Source: Symbiodinium kawagutii
Taxonomy: Eukaryota; Sar; Dinophyceae; Suessiales; Symbiodiniaceae
Direction: 5' to 3'
DNA: 64,000 bases
Assembly (NCBI GenBank): GCA_009767595.1
Contig: VSDK01026097.1
Span: 43,827-107,826, forward strand
Numbering within the stretch: position 1 is the first letter of the stretch; every line of letters begins with the position of its first letter. The position numbers were made by a program, and so were the translations under genes. The notes under the pieces are model-generated. The model had not been told where the DNA came from and did not search any database. It saw nothing but the letters and a program-made list of their open reading frames with translations. Below are positions 12,301 to 24,519 of the stretch, one piece after another.

Positions 12301-15300
12301 CCAGTAGTGGAAACAGTGACCCACCAATGATCTCGGAGATGGTTTGTTTATTACCTATAAATGGTTGATAAACTGGATGACTTGGGGGCATCTAACAGGC
12401 TCATGCTTCATTCTCTCACGCCCTCTTTAAGGCTATATATAGGGGCAAAGCCTTTTTTGCACCCATGTGCAGGTTCGAAGCCTGTGCTATGCCACGCCTG
12501 CCGTAGGCAATGGCCAGGGTGCCCGAGCAGCCACACAGATTGCCAAGGACTGTATATAGTGAGTGGAACAGCTTCACTCACATGGGGGATGATCAATGCA
12601 CAGGAACACAACTGCCACATACATACACGCACACACACACACATGATACATCAGATGAATGGTTGTTGTTGCATCATTTTTATGGCAACGTTACTTCCGG
12701 CAATATGTCATGTCATGCCATGATCATGCTTCAATACGTTCGGATGGTGGTTGGAATCCGATAGATACATAGCTAGATAAGAATGGATAGATGTGTTAAT
12801 AGATACCTTGTGGTACGCGATGATAGGTGAGTAGCGTGCTAAACCTTCAGGAACGAAATGCGTATGAACATACTACACTGTAACCATCAATATACTAAGT
12901 GATGCTCCCAGAAGCAAAAGGTTTGAGTGCAGAAGGTAACCCTTGCAGAAGAGGAACGCATAAACTGTTTATGTCGGAAGCTTTGCGGAAGCGGTGTGGC
13001 TGAGAGGGATGATATTAGCGTTTGGCCGCAGAAGCCCCAGAGAAGAAGGTCCAGAAAATGACTCCCGCAGAAGCTTGCATGCTGGTTCCGGAAACCATGG
13101 CAAATTAATTACAAGGAATGGTGGCCGTGGCTGGCTGGGACCAAACACCATTTCTGATGTGACATTAGCCTAGTCATTTTGCCGCATATTTGTTTGACTA
13201 TGACGCGTGTGCACTAATTTTTTCAATTTGATGAAACTACAGGATGCCATCAACAGCTTGCAAGGCATGGTGTTTGGTTGGCAGTTGCTGCGGAGGAAAA
13301 TTATTGAAGCAGGAACTTCTGCTGAAATAATGTGCCCCCCACAAACCCAATCCCTGTTTCATGTCTTGAATGATTGTGATTGCAGTTATGCAAGAAAACA
13401 CGTGCCTGCAGTTGTGATTGGGGAATTGTAAAATGATTGGGGCAACAAAAGCTTGTTTCTCAGCTGGCAGGGCACCTAGCACGCCATTACAATTTGTATA
13501 AAGAAGTATTGGTTGGTGGAAACAGGTCGAGCCAAGGATTCGCAAAGTGGTGGCCTTCAAAAATGAATCATCCAACCACTGGAGTTGTTTGTAGCGCTTC
13601 CCTTACCCTGAGAAGGCACTTCTGAAGTCCCCAGACTGGGACTGCCTTGTTTACAGAGGGAAGCTGTCCATTTTCCCGGGAGTGACCGGCTTGTTGGTTT
13701 TGTGGGACTTGTGGATTAGTTTGCCTGGGCGTGCCCTAAGCCCAGCTAAACCTTTGAGATGGTTCTCAAACCAGCGAAGCAACGCTTGGTTTTCCCGGAG
13801 TCTTCCCCTCGTGCATCGAGGCAGTTTCGGGAAGTACTGCGAGGGCCATGCCATCACAGTGATCAACTGTGAAGACATCGTGCCTAGGGGGCCTCGGGGG
13901 CCTGGATTCTCAGGGTGGCTTGAGCTGAGGCTGATGAGCACCTCAGAATGTCAACCTTGTTGTTTCATTGCAAGGAATGCTCGCTGTGAACAGGTACAGT
14001 GAATCATTTGGACATTCTGTGGATTTTGCAACTTGCCGGCTTGGATGATCCCACTGCATTTTGTTACACCAACTAGCGTAATAGTTTACCATACGTTTCC
14101 CCAATATCAAACCATAGTTCACCTCATTTGTTTTAATCATAACTGATAGTTCCCCAGAGTTGAGTTTCTCATTCTTTCTCATCATTTACACAAAGGCGAG
14201 CTTGAGTCACCTGAACCCCTGGCCCCCCGACGAGCCCAACACCTCGCCACGTGTGCAGGTGCCTCGCCTAAGCATCGAGACGGCGCGGAAGTTGCGCGAA
14301 GAGCTGGCAGAGCGAAAGGAGGTGCGCGACATGTCGGGGCGCGGCGAAAGCATCAGGAGCGGCAGCCGGTCCTCTGGATGGTGCTGTCCCCTTTCAGGTG
14401 GGGAGGAGTGGCCCACCAAATGGTAGGCTTGATGGCAGGGCTCGTGGTTGATGGTGATGGTTAGCGCACTGCTTCTCTGGGATTTGTTGGATGGCTAAAG
14501 TCAAACGATGTAACCCGTGATGGCTCAGGATGATTCAGATATGGGCTTATATAGTCATCATTACTAAGGAATAATGATGGGTGATGATTGCTACATAGTC
14601 AGTGATGTTCATTGGCTATGGTTGTCAGTGTCTAGGGCTTGCTGGCATCGGTAACAGCACATGATGTTGTGTGTTCTGATTGGTAAAGCCTAGTAAGGGC
14701 AAATTATGCTGATATTAGTGAATAGTTCCTAACAATAGTTCATGATGGTTGATCAGGTTGTGGTGGTTTATGATGGATGATGGCCAATGAACAGGGGTCA
14801 ACAATTCACTGTCAGTAAACATTATGGTTAGCCTAAGTTGTCGTGATCAATACAAAATGGTTCAGAATGGGTTCACGATGAGGTGGTTGATCAAAGTGAG
14901 GGGTAATACAGCTTGGCATGGCTTAGTGATACCCAGGGACCCAGTGATCCATTTTTGGCAATTCATGGCTATCAACTACTGCCATGCAAGCATGAAAACA
15001 GGTAATACTTGCGAATAATGATGTTGACATATGCTGACCCATGTCTGACATTCTATGCTTATATGATGAATAGATGGTGTATCTTTATGACAATGTATCA
15101 ATGGTACCCATGCGTGGGTTGTGTGAAAGGTAAACCGGGATGAAACCTCAATGCCAGGGCCGCCCTCTCCAATGCTGGCGTACCCTACTATTGATGCACA
15201 CCATTCCCGACCATGTTGCTTTTGATGATTCGCCATGATTGTCATCGCTATCGACCCTGGATTACTTGGTCGTTGTTGATGATTCCCCAGCATTGAGCAT

Positions 15301-18300
15301 TCACCCACCACCAGCTGACTGGCGGTTATCCCTGTTTTCTTTCTTGTGGTCAGGTTGTTGGAATCTGTTCCTTGCTGGCGGCACTATCAACATTTGTCAT
15401 GAGCAATGATTAGACCATCATGACAGATCGGCATCCATTGAAATCATAAGGCACCAAAAATCACCGGCGAGCAGCAGTAGTGGGATCTACTAGCAACCGT
15501 AACAATTTTTCAAGACCATCAACCAGGGTTAAAGCATCTCATTTCTTCCCCATTGCTCAATGGTTCAAGGACGGTGATGCATCCGCGACTCAACTGCTTA
15601 CCGTGGAGTTCGCCATGATCAGTTTGATATTTCTGCATTAGTTTGGGAAACCCCTGTCGGTATTGGTTATGTTGGCTGTTGCCTTGGCATTCTCAACCAT
15701 TGCTATGCCATCATTCAGACATCCTGACCATACTAATCATATCTAATCATTGTCAAACTGTCCAACATTACTGAGCTATATTTATGTTTGATGTTTCTTT
15801 TTATCATCAAATAACCCTTCGTGAAATCCACTATGATTCATTTTTATTGACCGCCATTGACTGCTACGAAGCGCGGGTTTCAGCTGGTCCAAAGTCAGCC
15901 TTCTTCAACCGCCAGGCTGTACGTCTCTTCGTTTCCGAGGACAGCGTCTCCAGGGTGGTGAAGGGGGGAGGGTGACGCTCCAGTTCGCAATGGAAATTCA
16001 TCGAAAACCACCATGTTTCACCCTGTTGGAGACTAGTTTGTGCACTCGTGAAGCTTCCGTGACAATTTCAATCATAAACCTGAAGAAAACCGCCATGGGT
16101 GCTTTGTGTGCTTAGATGGTTTGATGGCCAATGGTTAGCCGGTGTTGTTCCAAACACCTGCAACAATCATAGTCTACATGATATCACAGCGTTTGTCATA
16201 CATGAAGCTGGGGTTGCATGGCTATCGGTTGCCCAGTATTCGATGGTACTTGTTCCGGGGGCAACTTGCTGAGACATGATGAGACTTCGGATGAGACTTC
16301 AGGACATTGCAGCTTTGAAAGATGTGAACAACATCACAGAGAAGAAGACGCCGGGACCCCAGGAACCCTGGCCCATGAAGCAGACCCGAGACCAAAGCCG
16401 TTGATTTTTGTCCCCCCCTACTCCATTGAAGTTCTAGATTTTGTAGCCCTGATTTACTAGCGGTCACTATTCCTTTTCTCCCCTCTAGTCTCGCAACCAG
16501 AGTCTGTGGCAAGACTGAGTTTGGGTTTTAGGGAGAATTGATTAGTTGTCAAATCGTTCGCCTTCATTGCCCATGATTATCAATTGCCTTTGAACCCTTG
16601 CTGCTAATCACCGTGCTTATTCTTCATGGATATTCATGGTTCTTCTTGGCACCCTTGACACGACGGATCTTCGCCGCTGAGTGAAAAAATCAGCAGCTCG
16701 TGCTGACTAACCTTGTGGGAAACCACACGGTCCGCATCCAACACACCAGTGCAATCATTTTGTGCCGCGTTTTACCATTGCTGTTGGCAATCCTCAGGTG
16801 CAGGATGGAAGCCGTTCCTTAACAAAGATTTTCTGGTCGGTGACTTCAAACATGTTTAATTTCCCCCAGGAATTAACAAATGGTTGGTTGACTAACAGGT
16901 GCTTGAAACCACCAACCAGCAAATCTTGTCAGGAAACTGCGAAGCAGGGGAATGTTAAACGATCCGATGGCGAGATTGAGATATGCTAGAGATTGGCGTC
17001 CCTGACTCTGAACCTGGTGTTGAGTTGGCAGCCGCTCAAGGGGCCTCAAGGCCCAACCAACTTGGACGTTAGTGAGGATTACCTTATGGCGAGTATGAAG
17101 AAACTGATTCATACTGTAAAGGAGGATGCAACTGACAATAGCAGCCAAGAACTGTGCTTACTTAGATGTTTTCAAAAGACGATGAACCACAAAAGCTTGG
17201 CCATGAACCAACAACTTGCCCAAGCGCGATAGACTACCACATGCCCTTTATGCACAGACTTAATTTTATATGATATGTATGTATACACCATAGTAGTCAT
17301 GGCAAATGGCAAAGGTCATAGCCAAATGGGGTAAGAAAGATAAACAACCCTGCAAAAATCAATTCCGCTGATATTTGGCATGCTCGCCAGGGCAACATTG
17401 CGCCCAGCTACGTAAGTTTTGCATCATTGGAGATTCAGCTCTTTTTAAACCACCCCGATCGGTGATGGTAAATCGCCACTGAGCTGGCCAGCTTGCCAAA
17501 TCCATGCCGATGTTTGTTAATCATATTGTTTGCATGATTCATTCGGAATATTCCGTTTGTTTATGGTACCTACCTCAAGCCATCTAAGCTTTGTCCACTG
17601 TAATCTCAGTCTATACATCCGCTATTCAGTTCCTATATCTGGTGGTTCTCGGAGTGGGCCTCCCAAATCAACTAATACTCACCTGAAGCGAAGCATTTTT
17701 GGGCAACTCATCAAAAGTTGCATCTAATTTCTCATCCTCAACTCATTCATTTGAGCAATTTTGATCACATTTGATTCCTCATGACATCTAATTATTCTAC
17801 TTCCTTTCTCATCCTCCTGTGTTTTTCCTCATTTTTTGTTTCTCCTCAAGTAACCTCCCAGGCGCAGTAAAAGCGCCAGCTTGAGAGCCGTGGAAGTAAA
17901 GCAAGGCGAAGAAGCGGCACAGGAGCGACGGGAACCGCGGGACCCTGCAGGCCACCGGTGAAAGTTTCCAGCTGGTCATCGATCCCGTTGTTGTGCCTTG
18001 CGAAAGGCATCGTTAGGCTTGCAATCAAACTTCCATATCCGCTTGCATCGATATTCAAGCGAGGTTTGATATTCATAACTTCACAACTTCCATCATCAAA
18101 CACTTCCTAATGACGATTGTTTTTTTCAGCATCACACTTGGTGATATGTCAGGATGTTCATCCCCCAAAATTGATGGATGGTTCACATCGACACCCACAT
18201 GGTTCACCCAATCACTCAATCATATAAACTAAGCATTCACTTGACCATAAAACTGCCGATGGTGAACCATCACACACACTCGGGTAATGGTAATGGACAA

Positions 18301-21300
18301 GGACCATTGTCAAAAGAGAACCCCTGGAAAAACCAGCTGTTTCCAGCGATTGTACCCTAAAGACCAGCTATTTCCAGCTATTTTTTCAGCCATTAAAGGT
18401 ATTTCTAGCTATTTCCCGTGGATTTTCCAGCGAGGTTTGTTGGATCCCCGGGTGGGCGCAGGAATTGGCCAATTTGGGCATTCCACCGCCCAGCCCTGGG
18501 ACTGCGGCCAAGGTGCGGCCCAGAGTGCTCACTGATGATTGAAGACGAATGTTGGATCAGGTTGGATCCATGAAATAAACCAGCCATGTTCGGGATGGTT
18601 CACTATAGCTGTTCAAGTGTACTTGGGGGTGGCTTATTGATATTGATCTACCGGTTGTCTATTGCTAAATAATGATGGTCGATGATGGCTGATGATGGCT
18701 AATGATGGCTGATGACGGTTGATGATTTTATGGTTGATCAACGACGGGTAATGCTGGCTCAATGTTGGCAATCGCGACTTGTCCAACGATTAATAGCGAA
18801 AAGAACCCTATAGTGCTGATGAGAGTGAATTTTCTGAGGATTAACGATTGGCTACTTGTGGGCGAGCGATGGTTTTTAATTCGTAGTCATGGTTCATGAT
18901 GGTGATTTTGGGTTGTTGAGTCATGCCAGTTGGGGGGTAATAATGGTCCCAGCACTACGGGGATCAGTCACGTCAATATATGGATAGATCTCAAGACACA
19001 CACACACACACACACACTCACACACAAACACGCATATACATACATAATATGTATGTATATACATGCACATATATGGTGTATTCAAACATTTACTTCTGAT
19101 AGACGTGTGTGGGTGTAAATATGTGAATTGTAAATACATGAACCATGCAGCCATACTGACCACTTGATTCCAGATCATCCGATGCAATTGGGCCCGCACA
19201 CTAGGGCCCTTGAGCCTTCCGCATCAAACATGCACCACTCGTACTTCGTTCGATATGCATGTGAGTTCCGTTTTTGAATATTGTACAGTTATTTGTTCTA
19301 TTGATTTTTTTGTGTATTTGTGCGTTTGTTCATGTATCTATTTGTTCTTGTTTTCCTTTCTTGATTCTTGATCTATGGCATTTTTTTTCATAAATATTTT
19401 GTTTATTCATTTACTCATTGATATTGTCCTCTTTCGGCTTTTTCATAAATGAATATTTGCTCATTCATTTAAGTTTGTACCATTGAAGTGACCGATGGAA
19501 AATCTACAGGACACTCGGCGTTCTTTCTCATTGACTCAAGAGGTCGTGCGTATGTTTTTCTACGAGCCGGTTCAGGGACGTCAGAGCTGCCATTGCTATC
19601 ATCATTTGACGGTGAATTCACCATCACTGACTATGATTAACCGATAAGTGACTATTCTCAATCACCATCAGCAAACTCCAGTCAGTCAACCCTGGACATG
19701 AAAATCAACCCTGGTTGCTTGCTGATGCTCCATCCCCTGCGCGCCTACCCGCCAGTAAAGCTTTGGTTGATTTGCTTCTCCTGGGATTATCGTTGCCAAT
19801 CGGAAAGGGAGGCAGCAACAAGTTTTTGATCTTGAGATGGTTTCCAACAAATTTCAACACCTTAAAGCAGCCCCTTAAAGCTGATGATTGTGCGTACTTA
19901 ATCTTTGCTGACAAGACCATTGATTCACTGTTCCCAACCAATGTGAACCAGTCAAAGTCATGTCCATGATCAAAGGCAAACATTGTTGTTGGTGTTCCAG
20001 GGTCCAGGGAGACCAGGGCTAATCAGAACCCTACTGGGCCCCAACTCAGCCTTCTACCCGAGAGTTGGGCCGATGAACGAGTTTCATCGCCTGAGATTGA
20101 AGGCATACCGGAGCAGAAAAAATGCATTCTGAAATTTTCATTTTGGGATTTGTTGCACCTACCTGGTGACTTCCCAGAAGTCACTGCGTGTTGAAAAAAA
20201 CCAGCGCCCCCGGCGAAGGTGGCAGAGGAGGTGGGGGCAAGGGACATTGGGGGCTACTGAGGGGCCCAAACTTGGAAGTGATCCTGAAGGATTCTTGAAT
20301 ATTCCCATGCCAAAAGCCCCTGTGAAGAAACCAGTGATGACGGAGAGTCCCCAGCTATTTGTGAATTGCTCTAGTTGATAGCTACGGATCTCCCGTTAGC
20401 TCCATTTGTCGACCCACATGGATAGAATTCATGGGACATGTGTGGTATGGGGGAAGGATGCCAACAAATCAGCCCTAGCTTGCAAAAAAACAATGCGTTG
20501 TGGCACTGAAAACATATGCCTACCGGCCTACCGCATGCAGTGGAATCTCCGCTCAGGGAATCGAAGTATGACCACCGGGCACCCCACGACCCCGCATAAA
20601 AGAAAGAGGCTGGCCTCGTGAAAACCAGTTCTCCAGAATGAACTACTGGTTGTGAATGTGTGTGTGTGCGGGTCATACACGAGTTTTCTTGCCACAGTTT
20701 TTGAATTCATTACACATGTATATAGACGCTGATGTGTATCGCGGATGATGTTAATGTTTAATTTGCACAGGATTTGTCATGGTCACTTTGTTTTGATGGG
20801 GGGTGTTGTTTTTGCTTCGTCAAGTTTCTTCCAAGCATGTGAGTTCATCATTCATGATTGAGACTCTTGGGTGTTTGGCCCCCCTACTGGCATGAAGTCC
20901 CCAACAAGACTTCGTTTGCGAGCACCCAACCCAACAAATCGAAACTGCTCCACACATCGATCCACACATTCCTGGCACTCGCAAGGGAAAGGCCAAGAAG
21001 GACCGAAGTACTGGGCCGCTTGGGAACTCGAGAACTGGCACTTGGAGTCAGTACCCCCCGACATGACTTCAGATCTGTACCTCCAAAGTCTCCTCAAAGC
21101 CTCTCACAAAAAGGTCTCCTTCAGGTCTTTTTCATGTCATTTCAGGTCATTTCATCACTGATGTCATGTCATTCCAGGTCATTTCAGGTCCCCTTTTCTG
21201 GATTTTCTTCGCTTCAACTCAGCACCGCTCCAGGAGCGGAAGACCTCGCGAGGAGGTTTTCTTTGCTGCGCCGCGGCCCAGGAGGACTGTGGCATACGGT

Positions 21301-21328
21301 CGCGCAGTTCTCAGATGATGGCTGTTGA
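6307..21328 (+). CDS. Class 3 (diacylglycerol-lipase-like) serine lipase, 17 or more exons
   Basis: Predicted alpha/beta-hydrolase that would cleave an acyl chain from glycerolipids, closest in pattern to sn1-specific diacylglycerol lipases. Exons 6307-6351, 7231-7343, 7856-7892, 8290-8352, 11013-11043, 11716-11777, 12473-12558, 13825-13879, 14259-14376, 15884-15954, 16303-16354, 16990-17050, 17862-17946, 18462-18514, 19205-19256 and 19686-19754 join without a stop for 351 codons. A further exon at about 20986-21113 carries the C-terminal YWAAW...MTSDLYLQSLLKA pattern; its link to the previous exon and the stop (about 21310-21328) are unresolved. Motifs in order: VLIPGTQTPQDCVTDL (strand and oxyanion region), WVHRGMMRQ, nucleophile GHSLGAG (11025-11045), CYATPAVGN, CEDIVPRLS with the catalytic Asp at 13874-13876, and NPGCLLMLHP with the probable catalytic His at 19731-19733. 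About 180 mostly polar residues lie between Asp and His. No N-terminal membrane segments were found, so 5' exons are missing. Core exons are firm; those after 14321 are less certain. Confidence 0.82.
8429..8522. mobile_element. MITE-like element, copy 1 (lipase intron)
   Basis: A 94-bp unit bounded by a perfect 9-bp terminal inverted repeat, GTTTCTCAA at 8429-8437 and TTGAGAAAC at 8514-8522. Its right half (8485-8522) is the reverse complement, with a few differences, of the left half of the element at 36515-36619. It lies in the intron 8353-11012. No target duplication could be recognised. Confidence 0.6.
18996..19028. repeat. (CA)n microsatellite
   Basis: An uninterrupted CA dinucleotide tract followed by an interrupted CA-rich tail, inside a lipase intron. 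The flanking bases 19030-19080 are TACATA/TATGTA-rich. Confidence 0.9.
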
Positions 21329-24300
21329 TATAAGATGCTATTACAGAATCCCTGCTTCTCAGACTCCATGGGAGAAATCACAAGAATACACAACCAATCA
21401 ATAGCATTAGCGACCACGAGCTTGTGATTATTGATTGTCCATATGCACAATAGTAACCATCATTCACGACCATGATCATTGCTGATTGCAGAACCGGCTG
21501 CCAAACACGATGCAAGATAGTTGGTGTATGTTGGTGTACTTCTCTCGGTTATATACCAAACTGCGGCTTCATTGCTCGTTTGATGGCCGACTTTGCACCC
21601 ACAGAAATATCGCCCAGATATATTGAGTGGGATTTTGGCAACCCATCCCCTCCCACCATTCCTTCCCTGAGGATTACTAGTGCGATAGACTGTATGCATG
21701 TTCTGCGGGGCCGGGGGGATCTTTAAATTCAAGGTGTTGACTATCATCAGCCACTCTCATGAGTCAATATTGGCCACTCTTATACTGCCAGTTTGCAAAA
21801 CTTCATTGTCTATCATCATGAGCCACAAAGAAGCACCATCAAGCACTCTTAACCCACCCATTTACATCAAACCTTTCAACCATCAGAATTCAGACGAACG
21901 GCTGCCTTCACTGGTTTTCACGGGTGGTGCCAGCTGGTGGAACACCGAACACATCGCCCACCGACTGCGACAGCATGCAGGGAGGAGTGAATTGGTTGTT
22001 TCATGTTGTTTGGTGGTCCGCTCATAGAGCCATTATGGATTTGAAAGACGGTCAAGATGCCAGTCAATCAATTTAGCAAGAAAGGGTCGAAAGGTTGTGA
22101 AAGATGCTGAGAACACTGCTAAATGATAGGACCATGTAGGACTAACCTTTCCAAAAAACGGATATTTGGAAGTATGCATCGAACAAGCACTGTAAAGTAA
22201 AGTAATGCTTGAGCTGGCATTCAGCGCGGATTTTCGCAATTAAGGCACAGAAGTCTTGAAGTCTTTGAACTTATTCACCGGGCAGGTCATGTGGAACGAC
22301 CATGGAACGTTTGTTGATTGGTGGGCAAAGCGTGAGGTGCCCAGTGACTCTATCCTTCGTGGCACCCAGCGGACAAGCTCCACAAACGTATCGCCGGGTT
22401 CATCATTGACTTTTCATGTTCACCAGAATTGGAGCGACCCCAACTAACTGGTGCTGAAGGAGCCCGGTCTAACGAAACACATGCGCACCAGCATCAGTTT
22501 CAAGAGTGCAAGCAATAGGTGCCAGCAGGAGTGACATGATCAGATCGAGCTGGTTGGTCGGACCTGTTTGGCTCGAAGCTTGTGGTGTTGGTGTTGGTCA
22601 AAGGCCCCAAGACAACCACAAGAATCACGTTGATTTCAGGCACCTAGCTGTTGATTTCTTGACCTTCGATCGAAGGCAAAAGCTGTTCCCTTGCCACATG
22701 ATGCAAAGCCTGAGCGCCCAAATACAAAGTCACCTTTGGGAACAAACTAACAGATCAACGGATCAAAATGATCGGGATTGAATAATTGAATGAATACAAT
22801 CAAAGTTGCAGTCAAGTTCAATAATATTTTATAATTTTATACATGCGGTGAATAAATGGTTTTGTCATGAGAAATGGTTCTGCTATGATCAGTGCCGCAA
22901 TAGCTGGGGAAACATCCATACTTTTGCCATTTCCAAGCCAACCATGTTAGCCATTTAATCGCCATCAGCAGTTGGTCAGGACAAGCAGTTTATTTCCCAA
23001 CAAGTGAAACCATTAAAAGCTAAGCAACTAATCAGCCATCAGCGGCACCAACAACTATCACCAGCAGTACCATCATTGACCATGATTAATTAACCATCAT
23101 TAAACCGATTTTTCAGCCATGAACTATCGTTCAACCGTGGTATAATCCTTATTGTGACCGGTAGGAATCGTTGTTGCCCTTGTGAAGTTCTTTCAGGCAT
23201 AGCCTATGTTTCCCAAGATGCATGTCAAAAGTGCATTGTAGAATTTCCCAAAAGTGCACATTCAAAAATGCATATTCAGTGAGGGTATGTTTTATCATAG
23301 CATGCCACGGTGCATAGTCAGTGTGGGCATGTTGTATAATAGCATGTCATGGTGCATATTCAGTCGGGGCATGTTTTATATTATTCAATGAGGGCATGTT
23401 TGATTGGTGTTGTTTTCTTTGTTTGTGTTCTTTGGCGGCGTTTTTTTTCCTCCAGAGGACTTACATGCTGCACTTGCAATCTTACCATAATGTGCAGTGT
23501 GCACCCGGCTTTCAGGGTGGCTCACCAGGGTCAAATCCCGAGGGTTGGGCCTCAGGCTTCCCCTTTACATATGCAAAACCATGCAGTTTTTGATTTTCCT
23601 GTAGGATTGCAAGTGCAGCATGTAGGTCTTTTGCAAGAAAAACCGTCGCCAGCAACGAAACGTAAATAGAGAAACACAAACAGAGAAACCAACACCAGAG
23701 CAAAACACCAACAGGGAATGGCCTATGTTCAAACAATGTTTGTTTAATTGGATGCTGCAATCACCTTCATATACTGGGATGGATTTAGTTGTGAGAGGCT
23801 GAGAGTACATGCATTGCCTTATGCAGTTAAATGACTGTCATGCTAGCTGACATGCTTTTTTGCACATGTACTTCTTGCCATGTGCATATGCACTTTCCAT
23901 ATGTCGATGTATGGCTGTAAGACACTTCATAGTATTAACCATTTTATCAACCGTTGTCATTCACATTTTGAACATGTATTGCCCATCATCATCATTGACC
24001 ATCACTGACCAATCTGAGCAATCATCATCAATAACCATCCTTCACCAGTATTCTTAGGTGTTTTAGTGACCTATGGAATACATATGTGCAATTATGAAAT
24101 GTATTTGGATTATTATAGTTTATTTTCACTTAAGAATCAGATTGTATTAGATATCATTCCAAACACCACTATCATTTTCTAAGTATTAACCACATTACCT
24201 AAACACAATTTCATATGAATGCAAACTTTTTCATGTTTATCTATAGATATTTGATATTAACATTTCATGTTATATTATTGATATTAACTTTCTGTTTGGT

Positions 24301-24519
24301 ATAAGAGAAAAATTATTTACATACCTACGTACATACATACGTACATACATATACATACATATATACATATGTTATGTTTATTTCAATATGTGTTAAATCA
24401 ATATATTTTATCAACTATTGATATATGATGGCCCTATGTGTTTAATCTATTTTATTTGAATATGTGTTAAATCAATATCAACTATTTGTTGATTTGATAT
24501 TTCTTCAATTCGCCCTGCC
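21329..24519. other. Intergenic region between lipase and CDK
   Basis: About 3.2 kb. It holds diverged ATGGTTGATGA/TCATCAACCAT-type quasi-repeats, an imperfect long inverted repeat at 23400-23745, and AT-rich TACATACATA runs near 24320-24370. A 63-codon open frame at 22256-22447 has no family resemblance, so no gene is called. Confidence 0.5.
23400..23745. repeat. Imperfect long inverted repeat
   Basis: A 19-bp sequence at 23463-23481 (ACATGCTGCACTTGCAATC) recurs perfectly inverted at 23605-23623. Similarity continues outward on both sides: the GGCGGCGTTTTTTTTCC side of the left arm mirrors the AAAAACCGTCGCC side of the right arm, and GTTTGTGTT mirrors AACACAAAC. The arms enclose about 120 bases. 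This could be two inverted copies of a short element or one foldback element. Confidence 0.6.

Noticed and set aside
13682-14002. 106-codon frame taken as a gene
   Set aside because: It is intron sequence read through lipase exon 13825-13879, which happens to be in frame.
20205-20260. Possible last lipase exon ending GARDIGGY and TGA
   Set aside because: Phase would fit an alternative frame of the preceding exon, but that frame loses the catalytic-His pattern and leaves the YWAAW exon at 20986-21113 unexplained.
22256-22447. 63-codon frame in the lipase-CDK spacer
   Set aside because: No family resemblance, no exon-like composition edge, length compatible with chance.
23528-23541. tRNA-type B-box (GGTCAAATCC) suggesting a SINE
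   Set aside because: One-base departure from consensus, no convincing A-box at the right distance and no tRNA fold.
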